From NCBI GenBank assembly GCA_954871525.1, contig OX940870.1, positions 31,238,555-31,302,554 on the forward strand: a stretch of DNA of 64,000 nt, in the 5' to 3' direction. Shown here in pieces: positions 50,018-62,964 of this stretch (its first letter is position 1; the number at the start of each line of letters is the position of its first letter). This stretch comes from Parietaria judaica (lineage: Eukaryota; Streptophyta; Magnoliopsida; Rosales; Urticaceae). The translations under genes were made by a program, and so were the position numbers. The notes beneath the pieces are model-generated. The model saw only the letters and a list, made by a program, of their open reading frames with translations, searched no databases and was not told the DNA's origin.

Positions 50018-51399
50018 TCTATATATATATATATATCAATTCATTAATCTTGAAACTATAAGATTCAAGTTGGAGAAGCTAGTTGGATTCCACAAAATTA
50101 TGATTAACAGTTTGAGAGTGAGTTTTCTGGATTTGATGTAAAGAAAAGAAAAATTGACATGCGCCAAACAAATCATTTAAATTTGTTGCGTTCAAATTAT
50201 TATACAAATAGAAACTACATTACTCGATTACGATTAATTAAACCATATTTTATGTGATTTTTTTTTCTAACATATAACGCCAAAATTTTCATAGAGCTAT
50301 ATAAATTGATTGTCTCGAAACCGTACGATCCCAAAAACGCATTTACTGTCTGTTGCATCATGCATGGCCGACATAAGACTCTTATCTTCTTTTAAGCGAT
50401 CCGATATAGACTATAATTCATGTACCAAATAAACCAATTATACAATATGGTATTATTTAGCCATTAAAATATTGACAATGCGTATATAATATCTATTTTT
50501 AACGATAAAATATATATTTTTGGTCAACATAGCCGGATTATTCGGCTATATTGGACTAAGAATATTGTCCAAATATTTCTGCTACTTAGATGAAAAATTA
50601 TCGAAATATTCGGACATCTTTCATCATGATATTCAAATTTTGAAATTTATCTAAATTAAAAGCGTAATACTGAAACGTCACGAAATCTATTCTAAAATGA
50701 GAAAAACAATTTAAACAATTTAACTTCACATAGTCTTCTGTGCGAAAATGAGTTGTCCAAGAATTCAATAACAATATATCGTAAAAATGGATAGATGCAA
50801 AGCGAATAAACTTGCAAAAGAAAGAGAAAATTGCTCAAGAGAAGAAGATTGAGAAAGATAATGAATTTGAGGATTGTATATGATATGCCTTAAAGATATT
50901 AATGTACAAAAAAAAAAAAAAACCATTGAAAGTGTTACTCCATAAAATATGAAGGGTTTGTTATTTTATTAATTAGTGTAAATTGGAGTACTATTTTATC
51001 AAATTTTCCTTGCAAAATTTGGTACGTTAACATCTAATACATGTCTCTTAATTTGTATTTTATTTTTTCACCATTAATATTAGTGTATTTAAACCCTTTG
51101 CTTCGATTTTCAATGCTAAGTTTTGATTAGTCCATTAAACGTCAAACTGTTAACTTTGTAGTCAATGTTGACATCTAGCTTGTAAAATACTGAAAAAAAA
51201 TCTCGGAACTCTCAATTCAATCAGTCTCATAAGTGTCAACAAATTTGTTGATGGGCGAGCATACGTATTTAATAAAAGCGATGGGCTTACATATCTAATT
51301 ATTTAGGGTCTTCATATAAAATTTCTAAATGTTAATTTCATATCCTTGTTCTAAATTCTTCTAAATTTTCAATCAATTCGTAATTTTTCGTTTACAAAT
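50018..51399. other. Intergenic AT-rich DNA, no gene seen
   Basis: No coding frame is supportable and no clear element ends were found. Confidence 0.5.
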
Positions 51400-51956
51400 G
51401 GGTAAACTGTGGCTAATGTATCCAATGTTTGATTCACTGCGGATAATGTACTCAATATTTATTTTCGACGGCTAATGTATCCAATGTTTGATTCGCTGCG
51501 AATTATGTACCCAGTGTTTATTTCCGTTAGATTTTTCATTCATTCCATCACTTGACCGTTAACTAGTGTCACGTCAGCTCCACCTAAGCACCCACATGGC
51601 GCTGATTCCTCATATAGCGACCTGCCGTGTGTCAAGTGGTTGCGTGTAAGCTCAACAAGGTAGAGGTCATGAGTTCGATTCCCACCCAGCCCAAATCTTT
51701 TTACAATTTCGCAATGCTACATGACATGTGGCAGGTCGCGATTGGTGGAATCAGCGCCAAGTGGGTGCTTAGGTAGAGTTGATGTGGCACTGGTTAACGG
51801 TCAAGCGACGGAATGGATGAAAAATCTAACGGAAATAAACATTGGGTACATAATCCGCAGCGAATCAAACATTGGGTACATTAGCCGTCTATAATAAACA
51901 TTAAATACATAATCCGCAACAAATAAAACATTGGGTACATTAGCCGCAGTTTACCC
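51400..51956. mobile_element. Palindromic MULE-like element of the GGGTAAACTG family
   Basis: The termini GGGTAAACTG and CAGTTTACCC and the GTAYCCAATGTTTGATTC modules match the 990-bp element at 5551-6540, but the arms are shorter (about 230 bp) and more diverged. Flanking 9-mers (TTTACAAAT and TAAAATAAT) do not match, so its target duplication has decayed or its ends are slightly different. The arm pairing extends inward to CGACCTGCC/GGCAGGTCG, leaving a loop of about 90 bp that carries a tRNA-like sequence. Confidence 0.75.
51636..51696 (+). repeat. tRNA-like (SINE-type) sequence in the loop of the palindrome
   Basis: AGTGGTTGCGTG resembles an A box and GAGTTCGATTCCCA is a good B box (consensus GGTTCGANNCC), spaced about 30 bp apart as in tRNAs. 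No complete acceptor stem pairs around it, so it is not a functional tRNA. It is probably a fragment of a tRNA-derived SINE. Confidence 0.5.
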
Positions 51957-52508
51957 TAAAATAATATGAAAATAACTTCTTCTCCTTTAACTGCATTTAT
52001 CTCTTTAAGAACTTTTTCAGAGTATATTTTTGCTTTTTTTTTTCCAAAGAAGAGCAAGCAACATTTCATTTATTCATTCGTCTTTTTTATATATATATTA
52101 TATCTTCGAAATAAGGAATATATATATTTATTTGAGCTAAATACAGATGATATTAAATGAAGTGAGCTAAATACAAATCAATGAGGTAGTTGTAGAGTAT
52201 TAATTGGTGACCATGATAGACTTGATCAATATCATCACTTACAAATACCCTTTTCTTTTTGTGTAAGTTCGAATATGTTTCAACTATCTCTCATCAAGGT
52301 ATAATTTGGCTTCAATATCAAAGGTTTACTACTATAGTACATACATATCGATCTATGTTTATTCTATATATGTTGTATTTTGTTTTGCTTACCATGCACG
52401 CACGTGTATATATATGTGCGTATACATGTGGGTTTGCATGGCTATGATATGATTTAAATTTATAACTAACGAACGATATATTTGGATTGAAGAGGCCGAG
52501 TAATAAAG
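51957..52508 (+). promoter_or_regulatory. Upstream region of the plus-strand OSC gene
   Basis: AT-rich sequence with TATA-like runs near 52090-52125. A donor-like GTAAGTTC at 52262 and a GATTGAAG acceptor-like site near 52492 could bound a leader intron as in the minus-strand OSC gene. No element is certain. Confidence 0.3.
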
Positions 52509-55500
52509 ATGTGGAAACTCCGGTATGACAAGGGACCTGAGGATCCTTACTTGTACAGCACCAACAACTTCTTAGGAAGACAGATATTCGAGTATGATCC
52601 CGACGCCGGAACCGCCAACGAGCGGGCGGAAGTGGAACAGGCTCGACGGAATTTCTACGCGAACCGACACAAGGTCAAGCCCTGCAGCGACCTAATATGG
52701 CGTCGCCAGGTAGTAAATACACACGCGTTTTGAGTAAAACTTTATGAGCAACATATACATGATACCATTGATTGATATTGTGTTATTAGATACTAAAAGA
52801 GAAAGAGTTCAAGCAATCTATACCCCCGGTGAAGGTGGAGGACGGCGAGGAAATCACATTCGAGAAGGCCGACGCGGCCATGAAAAGGTCCATAAACTTC
52901 TGGTCAGCCCTACAGTCGCCAGACGGACATTGGCCCGGCCTCATCTCTGGTGTTATGTTCTATGGCCCTCCAATGGTACTCAGCTCTTCTAAACTATATA
53001 TTGCCCGAAGTTATTCAATAGCCATGTGGCCATGGCAAACACGTATTTACGTTATTTTAGATTTAGGGTGTGTTTATTTTTTGCATTAGGATTCATATTT
53101 TTTATTTGAATATATATTTTAATTATACATGGTATAAATTTAAGTTTGTTTTGTTTTTAATGTATGAACGTAGAGGTATTAATTGTGCCCGACCGGGCCA
53201 GGCCAACCCGCTCGATTCTTAAAAAACAAAGTGGGTTCGCCCTTTTTTTTTGTGAGCTAGGCTAGGCACGTCTCTGTTAAAAAAGTCATGTTGAGTTATA
53301 TTTTCATAGTCCCACCCTGAACCCGCCTCGCCCCGTTTAAATTCCGCGCCCACCCGAAGCCCACATATCTCCGCCCGGCCACCCAATATTAATAATACTA
53401 ATGAAAAAAAATATATATATATAACTTGAAATATTTTATTTTTATAGAATTTAAAATTGCCTTTATATTAGATATTTATTATTTTGTTTGTTGTATATAT
53501 TCTATAGAGACAATTTCAAAATTTGCTAAACTTTCAAATATTCTCAGATTTTTATGTTAGTTTCATAATGAACTAATCATTTCAATATTTAGAATATTCA
53601 AATATAGTTACATGATTCACTAGTTCTAACTTTATAATTTATATAGGTCACTTTTATAAATTATTATTTTAATTTTATTATTCATTAATTAATTTCGAGA
53701 TCACTTTCTCATTTTGTTTATTTGTTCCACTAAAAGATGTAAAACGATCATTGCATATCAATCTTAGTATCAATACATTTGTTTAAACTTTGGTCGTTAT
53801 AGAAAAATATAACGACCCATAAAAATATACTATAGTAACCAATATTCACTAGAACTCTAGAAGGCAGACGAGAAGTGATTTTTGGTCACTGAGTAGTCAA
53901 TATAAGGCCCACAATGTCTAGTAAAATTCCTAATAAAATAGTTGCGTAATAACTTATCACACCTCGTAAAAATTCAATCCGTTTTGGTTTGTGAGAAGCC
54001 CACTATATTCGATCCATAAAAGCTCAATATATTCAACTCGTAAGAGTCTGCCCCGCCCCATGACATTGTAAGTTCAGGTTCATGGGCTAGGGGTAGGCCT
54101 TGATGGCTCATCCAAAACCCGCCCCGCTCCCCACATTGAAAGGGGCGGGCATGTGCAGCCTTGATGGTTCATCCAAAACCCACGCCGCGTCGCACATTGA
54201 ACGGGGCGGGTTAAGCCCGCTCCGTTCAATATGCAACCTTAACGGGTTGTGGGGCGGGCCGCTCTACCTCGGTCCACCTCTATATCAACGCAATTATTAT
54301 TTAAAATTTAGTATTACATATATTTTAGTAGTAAATATTAATTATATTAGTAATAAATTTTAACAATATAAACTTAAAAAATTAATTTGAAATAATTGTT
54401 CGAAAGCCAAAATTATGAAATTACTTGCTCATAATTATAATCACCAAAATTCATCAAAATACATGCTCGTGACAGATAATAATATATATATATATATTCA
54501 AAAAAAATTAAGGTAGCTTTGCTCCATGTGGGGATTGAACCTGCAACCTCTACTTTCGAAGTAGTGTGGAATTACCATATGCTATCTTAGCAATCACTTT
54601 ATAGATATTCATTTTGCATGTTTACATATCGGTGTCCAATTGACGGCCGATGGCACAATATCGATCCATTCCAGATCCACCTAGCTAGCAATAAGAAATA
54701 ATAATATTACAAGTACAAGGCTGAACTTAAATAATTTAGATATATAGTGATTTGTTATCTTAGTTCTGGATAAATTAATAATTTAAATGAAATGATATTT
54801 TTGAATAATTTTAATTTTATTTAATATTATTACTAAATTATTATTGGATAAAATTGTAATTTCAATAATAAAATATATGTTCTCAATAATATTAATTTAT
54901 AAAAGCTCTGTTGTATATAGGTGTTTTGCATGTACATATCAAGAACATTGGACACGGTACTAAGCGAGGAGCACAAGAGAGAAATGTTGTGGCATATGTA
55001 TTGCCATCAAAATGACGACGGAGGGTGGGGCCTGCACGTAGAGGGGCACAGCACGATGATGAGCACCGTCCTTAACTACCTCGCCATGCGCATCCTCGGA
55101 GAAGGCCCTGATGGAGGACTTGCTGACGCCTGCGCCCGAGCACGCCAGTGGATCCTCCAACACGGAGGCGCCACAAAATCTGCGTCGTGGGGGAAGACTT
55201 GGATGGCGGTATGAACTGTACCATTTACTCAGCTATGTTCTTGATCAACGCTTATTAGGTAGATAGGTTGAATGTTATATATGTGTTATAATCAAAAGCT
55301 ACTTTATATGACCATATATATTTTTTGTTTATGACACAGAAAACTTCTCATCTAATTTCTTATTACTTTTTATTTTTGTGTTTTTCATTGACGGTAGATA
55401 CTTGGAGTGTATGACTGGGATGGATGCAACCCCATGCCACCAGAATTTTGGCTCTTGCCTTCAGAAATTCCTCCTCATCTTCCATGTAAACATACTCATG

Positions 55501-58500
55501 ATATGTAACTAGCTATACATATCATCTTCATTCTTCAGATCAAAGTTCTGAGGTCTCTATCAAAATTATAAAATTAAATTTTCATGTAAAAGTATAAAAA
55601 TATATATATATTAATTGCATAGTTGAGTTTCTCGATCATATTTTTTTCAATATAAATAATAAAAAAAAAGAATATATATTGAGATTATTTTGGGAGCTTG
55701 CCATGATTTTAAAATATTGTACATACGAATTGATGCTTATCAGCGACGATGCTCTCATATTGCCGCATGACGTACCTCCCGATGTCGTATCTGTACGGGA
55801 GGAAGTTCGTCGGTCCCATCACAACTTTGATCCAACAGCTGAGAGAAGAGATCTACGACGAGCCCTATAAGCTGATCAAGTGGAGCCAAATGCGCCACGA
55901 ATGTGCCGTCACGGACAACTACTACCCGCCCGGCAGGCTACAGAGGCTGTTGTGGGACGGAGTGTACTACATCGCTGAGCCTTTGGCCAGAACGTGGCTG
56001 TTTAGCAGGATGAGAGAGAGGGCTCTCGAGAGAGCTATGGAGCTGGTCCATTACGAGGACGAGCACAGCCGATACATGACAATTGGGTGCGTCGAGAAGC
56101 CGCTAAACATGCTCGCTTGTTGGGCCGAAGATCCCAACAGCGAAGCCGTTAAGAAGCACGTCGCAAGACTTGCTGACTTCTTTTGGGTTGCGGAAGACGG
56201 CATCAGTATACAAGTAAAACACACATCGAGACCCGTTTAACATATAGTACTATCAAGCTTTTAACAATTTTTCCAGCCTCGTCTCAAGGATTCGACATTT
56301 CAAAAATCGGGTTCTAAAACAATTATTAAATTAGAGAAAATTTTACGCTATAATTCCTTGATTTTAATTATTGCATATACCAAAAACAAGTCGAGGTTCC
56401 GTCCATGCCTCTTTAAAGTCTATTACACGAGAAAAGTCGAGGTTCCGTCCATGCCTCTTTAAAGTCTATTGCACGAGAGACATATGTGCGTCTACGATTA
56501 AGCTCTAACAATGTTTATTATCCAACCCTTTTATTAAACTTTAGACATACACGTGTCTCTAAGTTAACAGACGTTAATTCGAAATATAAAGAATTGGACA
56601 TCGTAACACTATTTTGTGACATTTGTGTGGTAATTTAGTGCCGTTTTGAATTTTATTTTTATTCTTTTTTAAATATACACACTTAGTAATAGTATATAGT
56701 TGGATACGGGCTTGTTCTATTTCTCAGTTTTAGCTTGACATGTGAGCAACCTTTTGGCAGAGTTTTGGTTGCCAAACGTGGGACAGCAGTTTCTCGGTTC
56801 AGGCTCTCCTCGCCGCCAATATAAGCTACGAAACTGCCCCTGTGTTGAAGAAAGCACACGAATTCCTAAAGCTAGCCCAGATCAGAGAGAACGTTCCCGA
56901 ACACTCGAGCCATTATCGACACATCTCCAAAGGAGGGTGGACGTTATCGGATCCCGATTACGGGTGGCAAGCTTCCGACTGCACCGCCGAAGCTCTTCAG
57001 GTCTTTAGATCATCAAACATGATTAATGACTTTCTATGTGAAGCACATGATCTAACATGGTTATCTGAATTTATCTACAGTGTTGTCTGTCGTTGTCGAT
57101 GATGTCGCCGGATCTTGTTGGCGAGCCAATGCAAGCACAGCACCTATACGACTCCGTTAACCTCTTACTTTCACTCCAGGTAAATTTTTTGTATTTGATC
57201 GGTAAATAGCAGAAAAAGTATCCAACGCGCAAAGGTTCTTTTCGTATAGTTTCGGTCCGTGCTCAAGTAAAACACTAACTTTGTAGTATCTACAATATTT
57301 TTTTAAAAAGAGTAATGAACAGTCAAATTTCTATTAAGAATGTTAACGAGAAACATGTGTTATTTCGGTACAATTTTACTTCGATTTTTTTTTTTCGGGT
57401 GCCCCTCTATTTACACTTTTAGAAAACTAGGAAGGAATTGTATAGAGATGTTATTTTATTTTTCTCACTACAAAAAGAATTTGAGTACCGGTCGGCACAA
57501 TTTACAACGACTTTGATATTTTTGCAGTTATATTATCCGTATAAAATATAATGTATTTTTAAGGACCAAAAATATTCCACATATTGAGTGAACATGGTGA
57601 CATATTTTACTCTCTTTTTTTGTGTGGCATATATTATAATGTTATCAAGTGTAAATCCTAAGTACTAAAAATATATACCTAAAAATTATAGCTTTAACAA
57701 CATTGAAAGTATAAATTGCCACAAATATCCACATGATATATTACAAATTTATAAAATACTTTTGTACTGACCAAACTCTCTCATCTTCTTTACCAAAAAA
57801 AAAAAAAAAAAGAGCCCAAACGGCGGCGTTTCAGTTTGGGAGCCAGCCGGAGGCGCAAAATGGTTAGAGGTGAGCAAAGACTAGGAGTTACATACACTTA
57901 ATTAGTATGGGAATAATATGTCTTAATTATATATTTTTACTTTAAAATGTGCAGTTGCTCAATCCCGTGGAGATTATGCAGGACCTCGTGATCGAATACG
58001 AGTAAGCAAAATCAATACATATACCCTCGAAAAATTAGCCCTAACTTTGCGAAACCAAGGTTAATAAAGTGTCATAACACAAAATAGGTGAATAATGTAC
58101 TAAAATTTGTAAAAATATAATTTGTGAAAACTCTTAATGTGGTAATTGTCAGAAAAAGAAACGGACAAAGTTGGATTAGAATTGGGTGATTTTGTAGCAC
58201 CATATTCAAATTTTGATTAACTTATTTGTTTTGTTGAATGTTAATTATGTTATATGAATTTAGTAATGAGTATTTTGAATTTTAGATGCATGTTATTGAA
58301 TAGGTTTATGAAGGACTATAAAAGCATCATAATTTGAAGATATAAAAAAATTTAATATTTTTTTTACCGTTTTTCCTTTTAGGTCGAAAGAAAGGTACTT
58401 AAAATTACGGTATAATAATAAGCACCAAAATTTTAAAGTAACAATTCTTTATATAGGTACGTGGAGTGCACATGTTCTTCAATTCAAGCATTAAGTTCAT

Positions 58501-60031
58501 TTAAGAAGGTGTATCCAAAGCACAGAAGAAGAGAGATTGATGAATTCATTCGCAAAGGAGTAGAGTTTGTAGAAGAAGCACAAATGGCAGACGGGTCTTG
58601 GTACGGGAATTGGGGTGTGTGCTTCACCTACGGCACGTGGTTTGCCGTCAAGGGCTTGGTCTCCGCCGGCAGAAACCAATGCAATTGCGAGTCTCTCCGC
58701 CGAGCTCTCGATTTCTTGCTAAGCGTGCAGACCAAGGACGGAGGCTGGGGCGAGAGCTATATTTCCTGCCCTAACAAGGTCTTAACTATTTTTAATCTGC
58801 TATTATGTTTGGTACTTAAAAAAAAAAAACAAAAAAACCCAAAGCGGAGATATAGGTTTTAAGACACATCCAGAGCATAATTGCTTAAAAAAAAACGCAA
58901 CCGATATAAATCGGAACTATTTTTTCCAAAACCGCATCCGGATTAAAATTGATTCTGAGTTTCGAGTATAGGATTCAAAAAACTCAAGACCCGGATTATA
59001 AGTTACACTTACTCAAATTCGCTTTTTTATTTATTGCTAACATTTTAATATTTGTCTCTCCTTAAAATACACCAAACCCGAGTTTATAAATTTATTGTTC
59101 GTTCCGAGAATATTCCAATTGTTATTCTCGCACCGTCACTCTCGCTGGTATTGCCGGATGTCGGCACGGAAGCGTGGGTGTGAGCGCTAGTGGTGTTTTG
59201 TAAGGTGGCATTGGGTCTCGGTTGTGTTGTCATTAACTAACTGTTACAGTTATTAGTTAGTTATTAGAAGTCGCCACGTGGCCCTCTCCTATTGGGTGTG
59301 ATTTCCAAGAATATAACAAGTCTCATAATCATTTTCAGGAGTACACGCCTTTGGAAGGAGAGCGCTCGAATCTGGTGCAGACTGCGTTTGCGCTCATGGC
59401 TTTGATCCTCGGTGGACAGGTCAGGTCACTACTTTCTTTCTTATTTCGGCATAAGTACTACAATGAGTTTATATAAATATAACCTCAATATAGAATTATA
59501 TATAATACATTACATATATATATAGGCTGAGAGAGACCTCACCCCTATCCACCGTGCCGCAAGAGTGTTGATCAATTCTCAATTGGAAGATGGAGATTTT
59601 CCTCAACAGGTATTTATTTATCAAAAATATAAATATTGCATTATTTATATCTAAACTATCTATCCTTGTTTATTGCTTACCTAATTACACAAAATTATAA
59701 AACTATCCTTCTTTTTTAGTGTTTGCAAAGTTTGATTACTAAAGGTCAATATCCTAAGAAATCTTAAAAACTACTACAATGTTAAAGATTTTTTGTCTTA
59801 GTTTCGTTCAATCGTAGAATTTCGATACAAGATGAATGAGTTACGGCTTAAGTACGAATAATTTTTGTATTTCGTACGTAAGGCGATAATATATTGAAAT
59901 TGCAGGAGCAGATTGGGGTGTCGATGAGGAACCTAATACTACACTACACGTCGTACCGGAATGTGTTCCCGATTTGGGCTCTCGCTCAATACCGCAATTT
60001 GCTTCTCATGTTAACACCTAGTCCCTTTTAA
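52509..60031 (+). CDS. OSC: Oxidosqualene cyclase (triterpene synthase), intact, 13 exons
   Basis: Second complete 2,3-oxidosqualene cyclase. Exons: 52509-52709, 52790-52975, 54921-55208, 55398-55485, 55744-56213, 56761-57000, 57081-57179, 57813-57869, 57955-58001, 58457-58778, 59339-59419, 59526-59609, 59906-60031. All joins are GT-AG and in frame, giving 762 codons. Every exon matches its partner in the gene at 12016 in length and phase, except that the 158-codon exon there is split by a 1.9-kb intron here. DCTAE is present at about residue 484. The MWCYCR position reads MLSYCR (about 257-262). The normally conserved HWPAENAG reads HWPGLISG (about residues 111-118), an odd change in a QW-motif region. 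Exon 8 has A17 directly before its acceptor AG. Intron 2 holds GC-rich transposon remnants and a tRNA-like piece; intron 5 a 46-bp tandem repeat. Product unknown. Confidence 0.94.
53170..54290. repeat. Transposon remnants in intron 2 of the plus-strand OSC gene
   Basis: GC-rich patches (53185-53380 and 54050-54280) with words such as GGGGCGGGC, CCCGCCCCG and GGCCAGGCCAACCCGC flank an AT-rich middle. A direct repeat of about 70 bp lies at 54098-54230 (TTGATGGYTCATCCAAAACCC twice). The style matches hAT-like elements whose ends are degenerate repeats. The ends are not fixed. Confidence 0.5.
54517..54598 (-). repeat. tRNA-like (SINE-type) sequence in intron 2 of the OSC gene
   Basis: On the minus strand GATAGCATATGGTAATTCC resembles an A box and AGGTTCAATCCCC a B box, about 30-35 bp apart. 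The stems of a true tRNA are not complete. Probably a tRNA-derived SINE remnant. Confidence 0.45.
56390..56481. repeat. 46-bp tandem duplication in intron 5 of the plus-strand OSC gene
   Basis: GTCGAGGTTCCGTCCATGCC begins both copies (56390 and 56436); they differ at about two positions. Confidence 0.9.
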
Positions 60032-60811
60032 TATCTATTTATCTTATATTTTAAGCATGGTGAATTTTATTTCTTTTTGCAATTACAAGAATAAAAGACG
60101 TCAAACTTGGTTGTTTGAATGTCGTTTTGCAATTCCATGTATTCATGTCGAACTTGTGTTATAGTTAGTCTTTAAATGTCGGTTCTTGACGGCTCTTTGA
60201 CGACCTGGTTGGTCCATCATTAGTTTTCTTTGGAGCGGCTAATCCGGTTTCCGTTCGAAGCTGGGAACTTTGAACGGCTTCGTGGAATCTTTTTGGATTG
60301 AAAAACTACATAAATTTTAGATGAATAAAACACCAAAATTGTTAGATGAATAAAGAGTTCCATCTAAAAAAATAAACCGCAATGCCGAAGCGATATGAAA
60401 CAACGACGGCCCTAGCCGCCACCTACCAACTGCTCTTTTGCCCGGAATTATTGATCGTCAGTAACAAATCACACTCGAGCTCTCCGCAATTCTACGACTC
60501 CAAGATCATCGCTGACTCAAAAGATCTCCGACGACATTTCAAAGTAGCAAAAAAACTCACACTGCACAAGGAGTTACTATTGAAGAAAAAAAAAACGAGT
60601 ACGCAATGGAAATGTTATTATTATACATTCGTTGGGCCCGTAATTACCAGGCTCTTAGATTTACAGAGGTGATAAGAACGTTATAGAAGAGTTTCTTTAC
60701 ATTACCATGTTGGACCGACATCTTCAGCCTCGAAACGACATCCATTCCATGCGGTATTGTTAAATAATGTAGTATGAAAATCTATCGTCAGCACACTAAC
60801 CTGCAAACGGC
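60032..60811. other. Region between the OSC and START-domain genes
   Basis: The two genes converge here, so both 3' UTRs lie in this 780 bp. A 96-codon open frame at 60382-60672 has no recognised motif and a Lys-rich tail, and I do not call it a gene. Confidence 0.5.
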
Positions 60812-62964
60812 TCAGCTCGGTGACGCACCACGCTTTCGCAGCTTGTTGCAGATGTAGGCCATGGCGACTTTGGCACCCAAGCCAGGATGGCCTCGGGTGA
60901 GGCAGATCAGACCGCCCACGAGCAACAACCCGTTCGCCACCATTTTCTTCGACGGCTTGCGCAATAGCTTCCTCTCCTGACCACTACCGACCGATCCATG
61001 AGCAGTGTTCAGTGTTGCTAGGGATGTTTGTAAAATCTTGTCGTTTCGGGCAGCGTCCAAATCGACTGGAACCTATATGGGAAGTGATAAATTAGTTGAG
61101 GAGAAAAGCAACACTAATAAGGTAAAACAGCTTTTCTTTTGGCATAGACAGAGAATCCTAACCGGTTTGATCAGAGTGACGGCATTAGGTGAAGAAGATT
61201 GAGGAATTCTAAAGCCAGGGTATTTCCGGAGAGCGCTATCCATCTTACATACGTAGCTCCATATGCCCTTTGAAAATGCCAGTTTTGCCATTTCCACATT
61301 TAATCCGGCATCTTCTTGGTGGAACATTTTGATCTCGCACGCATTTCTTCCAGGAACTGTATAAAAATGGACGAAAGATGGTAATTACAAGAACATAAAG
61401 ACATTTTTATTAACTAAAAATAACATATTTTATCGAATTATTGTGCAGCAAGTCCGGTGAACAAACTTACCCTTTCTGATTCGCCATCCGGATCTGAAAA
61501 ACCTAACACGAACGTACTTCTTTTGCTTCGGTGCAGAAGGATATTCACATTCCTGAGAGTGCAAGATATTAAATCGTCATTTACCTAAAAACAAATATTA
61601 TATAGAAGAAAAGAAAAAACTCTATGCTCATCAAACCCTTTTGTGGCATCTAAATTTCAAACTTGAAGGTTGCGATTTACCTTAATGAAACAGTAGAATG
61701 TATTATCCTTCCCTTCCCACAATCTCCAAGCCAACACATATTCCCTCGGCGTCAAGAGTGGAAACTTTTTCATAGTTCTGCCAACTTCGACCCCGCTATT
61801 TTCATCCACGTGCAACTGCCAGTGATCTACCGTCGTCTTGTCCCACTGCTTTCTGTAATCGCTGTCCATATAGAAGTCTCTCAGAATCTCGGGAGAGCAA
61901 TCCTCGAACACCGTCACACTCAAGTATTTCAAAGGAGCATCCTGAAACAAATATACTTATATGATTCTATTACTTAACTAATTACAATTAACTCTGAGAA
62001 AAAATAGCACTAATTACAATTACCAAACTGAACTCTATAATTTCAGATGGTATAAAAAAATCAAAGAAGCAAAACCTTGGGATTGCAGCATTTAGCAGTG
62101 TATGAGAGAAGGCCGTTGCTTTTGTCAATGACGTCATCCCATCTCTCGCTCTCGTTCTCCTTTCCATCTAACTTCTCTATCAAGAACTTTAGATCGCTTT
62201 CCGATACAATCTCCTCGACCCTGCACAGCAATATTGACCCGACAAACCAGTCAAATTTTGTACTAGGGGTGTCCACGGGTTGGATTGGGCCGTCCAAGCG
62301 CTTTACCCGAATCCCAACAGCCCGTTTTAGGTTGGAAAAAATATGCCCAATCCAATCCGAAAATTTCAAAGGCACAATCTAAACCGGTCCAATGAAACTC
62401 CGGGTTGTATTTGCTTTGGAGCTAGTCAGGCCTGATTCGGGTGAACGATAAATTTACGTAAGTTTCAATAAACAGAGCTCTCTAAAACATTTAAGTTAAA
62501 TCCATAGAATTCGGTCCGAGCCGGGACCGGGGCCAACCGGATTTGTTTGATTGTGCCAGAAAGTAAATACGTTATGCAGATGCTTACAAGTCCTTCTTAT
62601 TGACAAACAAAATGATTCATTTCCTCGATACAAATTCTTCCACAATCCGATGATCCAATCGCCAATTCCCCAAAACCATAAGAACAAGAAAGACCCAAAA
62701 CGCAATCACTTACCCGAATTGGGGAGCCTGAGAGGCAGAGTGGGCGGGATTCGAAGCAGAGACGAGCTGCGAATTCGAAATGGAAGAGGAATCGGAGCGA
62801 GAGAGGAAGGAGAAGGAAGTTTTCTTGAAGGAGTGCCACAAGAAGATGAAGAAGAGAGCGAGGAGAGTAGCCCAGCCGCCATAGACGTTTTGGCGCCAGA
62901 AATCGTGGGACCAGGATCCGCCATGGAAGGAGATCGCCGATCCCGATTCCCAGAAAGTGGACAT
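60812..62964 (-). CDS. START-domain lipid-binding membrane protein (PCTP/StARD7-like)
   Basis: Probable lipid-transfer protein with a StAR-related START domain, tethered to a membrane. Exons (minus): 62964-62714, 62220-62076, 61941-61681, 61552-61471, 61356-61163, 61072-60812; GT-AG joins in one frame, 397 aa. The start was set at ATG 62964; the frame stays open upstream but only from a TTG. A hydrophobic N-terminal segment (about 31-48, WATLLALFFIFLWHSF) may be a membrane anchor. The START domain runs from about residue 90 to 300 (ERWDDVIDKSN, YRKQWDKT, PREYVLAWRLW, GRNACEIKMFHQEDAGLN). A second hydrophobic stretch near the C-terminus (MVANGLLLVGGLICLT) precedes a basic tail. The lipid ligand cannot be told from sequence. 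Intron 1 contains a hAT-like fragment starting TAGGGGTGTCCACGG. Confidence 0.9.
62262..62460. repeat. hAT-like fragment in intron 1 of the START-domain gene
   Basis: TAGGGGTGTCCACGGGTTGG is a typical left end of a plant hAT element and is followed by degenerate CCCAATCC/GGATTGGGC words. No matching CACCCCTA right end is seen before the exon, so it is truncated or diverged. Confidence 0.45.

Noticed and set aside
51636..51705. Functional tRNA gene
   Set aside because: A and B boxes are present but acceptor and anticodon stems do not pair.
54517..54598. Functional tRNA gene on minus strand
   Set aside because: Box-like motifs only; the cloverleaf is incomplete.
12016..60031. Complete triterpene biosynthetic gene cluster
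   Set aside because: Only OSC genes are present; the intervening genes are a TFIIIC subunit and a receptor kinase.
60382..60672. 96-codon open frame between OSC and START genes
   Set aside because: No motif, no promoter signals, Lys-rich tail from an A-run; lies in the overlap of two 3' UTRs.
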